A stretch of DNA of 64,000 nt, taken from positions 682,001 to 746,000 of the forward strand of contig NZ_CP059897.1 in assembly GCF_014126615.1 (NCBI RefSeq), given 5' to 3'. Origin of the DNA: Ciceribacter thiooxidans. GTDB lineage: Bacteria; Pseudomonadota; Alphaproteobacteria; Rhizobiales; Rhizobiaceae. Numbering within the stretch: the stretch's first letter is position 1; every line of letters begins with the position of its first letter. A program made the translations under genes and the position numbers. This document shows, in pieces, positions 63,300-64,000 of the stretch. The notes beneath the pieces were generated by a model. It was not told where the DNA came from. It saw only the letters and a program-made list of their open reading frames with translations, and did not search any database.

Positions 63300-64000
63300 A
63301 TGAATAAATACCAACGAATCCTCGCCGCTACATCTCTAGCGATGCTGCTGGCAGGCACTGCGGCCGCCGACGACAGCAAGATCGTCATCGGTGGCGCCCT
63401 CTCGCTTACCGGCGTCCAGGCGTCTCTCGACACACCTGGCTACAAGGGCGCGCAGGTCGCCGTCAAATATCTGAACGACAATAGCGGCATTCTCGGCAAG
63501 CAGGTCGAGTTCATCAACATCGACGGCAAGTCCGATCCGGTGACCGTCGGTAACGTTGCTGTCGAACTGATAGGCAAGGGCGCCCAGGTCATCGTCGCGC
63601 CCTGTGACTTTGATTTTGGCAGCCCCGCAAGCCGCGAAGCGCAAAACGCCGGCCTGGTCGGAATTTCTCTCTGCGCCTCTGATCCGCTCTACAGTTCATG
63701 GTCGCTTGGCGACAAGCAGTTCACATTGTCGATGTGGAACACGACAATGGGTGCGGTCGCTGCCGACTACGCGGCAAAGGAACGCGGTTGGAAAACGGCC
63801 TATGTAGTCACCGACCAATACATCGCCTACACTAAATCACTCTCGAAATACTTCGTCGAGCAGTTCAAGAAAGAAGGTGGCGAGATCATCCTTGAAGACA
63901 CCTATACCAACGGCGATAATAACTTCTCCGCGCAGCTTGCCCGGCTGAAGGCACTCGGCAAGGAGCCGGACGTCATCTTCGTGTCCTCGTACGGCACGGA
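63300..64000 (+). CDS. Branched-chain-type (LivK) ABC solute-binding protein, 3' end outside window
   Basis: The frame is open to the window edge (234 residues seen). A Sec signal peptide (ILAATSLAMLLAGTAAADD) is followed by IVIGGALSLTGVQASLDTPGYKGAQVAVKYLNDN and GILGKQVEFINIDGKSDPVTVGNVAVELI, the type-1 periplasmic-binding (HAAT) pattern. AGGGGAA lies upstream. It probably heads the importer of the amide-type substrate; permeases and ATPases should follow beyond 64000. Confidence 0.9.
   Translation, partial: MNKYQRILAATSLAMLLAGTAAADDSKIVIGGALSLTGVQASLDTPGYKGAQVAVKYLNDNSGILGKQVEFINIDGKSDPVTVGNVAVELIGKGAQVIVAPCDFDFGSPASREAQNAGLVGISLCASDPLYSSWSLGDKQFTLSMWNTTMGAVAADYAAKERGWKTAYVVTDQYIAYTKSLSKYFVEQFKKEGGEIILEDTYTNGDNNFSAQLARLKALGKEPDVIFVSSYGT

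Noticed and set aside
1-64000. CRISPR arrays, tRNA/rRNA genes, replication origin (repABC) and conjugation genes
   Set aside because: None seen: no regularly spaced repeats, no tRNA-like cloverleaf recognised by eye, no RepA/B/C or Tra/Vir-like proteins among the open frames. A tRNA scan would be decisive for tRNAs.

Overview
The window reads as an accessory replicon segment (plasmid or chromid) of a high-GC alphaproteobacterium, most likely Rhizobiaceae (Sinorhizobium/Ensifer, Rhizobium or Shinella type). This rests on composition, on gene families (AtuA/DUF4387, fused carnitine dehydrogenase-thioesterase, DUF1778 antitoxins, caa3 oxidase with fused subunits I and III) and on candidate RpoE2/EcfG-like and FnrN/FixK-like sites. 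There are no rRNA or tRNA genes, CRISPR arrays or phage genes. The genus is inference.

Layout. 0-2.4 kb: an antitoxin gene with a dead toxin, a 5'-truncated DUF4143 ATPase and unrecognised debris. 2.4-12.2 kb (minus strand): a peptide/opine-type ABC importer, a C45 acyltransferase/amidohydrolase, a sigma-54 activator lacking a sensor domain, and an AtuA-DUF4387 pair. Two sigma-54 promoters with a shared upstream 15-mer tie these genes into one regulon. 12.6-13.7 kb: a second antitoxin with a dead toxin, then an IS110 remnant. 13.7-23.0 kb: carnitine catabolism (CdhR, CdhC, CdhA-CdhB fusion) in one operon with a family-5 ABC importer and an esterase, which suggests O-acylcarnitine use. 23.0-32.0 kb: a sorbosone-dehydrogenase-like lipoprotein and DUF2231 protein, divergent from a caa3-type oxidase cluster (CtaG, triheme cytochrome c, CoxB, CaCA exchanger, CtaD-CtaE fusion). 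Stress-sigma-like promoters face both ways. 32.6-35.6 kb: a DevBCA/MacB-like exporter. 35.7-38.0 kb: a methyltransferase, a TauE exporter and a persulfide-dioxygenase-like hydrolase, next to a LysR pseudogene. 39.2-45.7 kb: cydDCABX behind an FNR/FixK box.

45.7-64 kb: an IS66 remnant; a LuxR-type regulator divergent from a PotABCD-like importer and an SDR; an AraC fragment and a diguanylate cyclase in visibly lower-GC DNA; a minus-strand MocR / EutA-like / ectoine-hydrolase-like M24 / M20 set; and an RpiR-controlled cluster with a glutamine-synthetase-like ligase, an N-formylglutamate-amidohydrolase-like enzyme, a cysteine hydrolase and the start of a branched-chain-type ABC importer running off the end.

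The window is mostly a series of import-plus-catabolism modules for N-acylated or quaternary-amine compounds, each with its own regulator, plus two terminal oxidase clusters. Between 26.9 and 49.2 kb, six genes carry eight single-base losses at short G/C runs. All shift the frame the same way, and each gene is intact once corrected. This could be consensus error or decay, and should be resolved before any of them is called dead.
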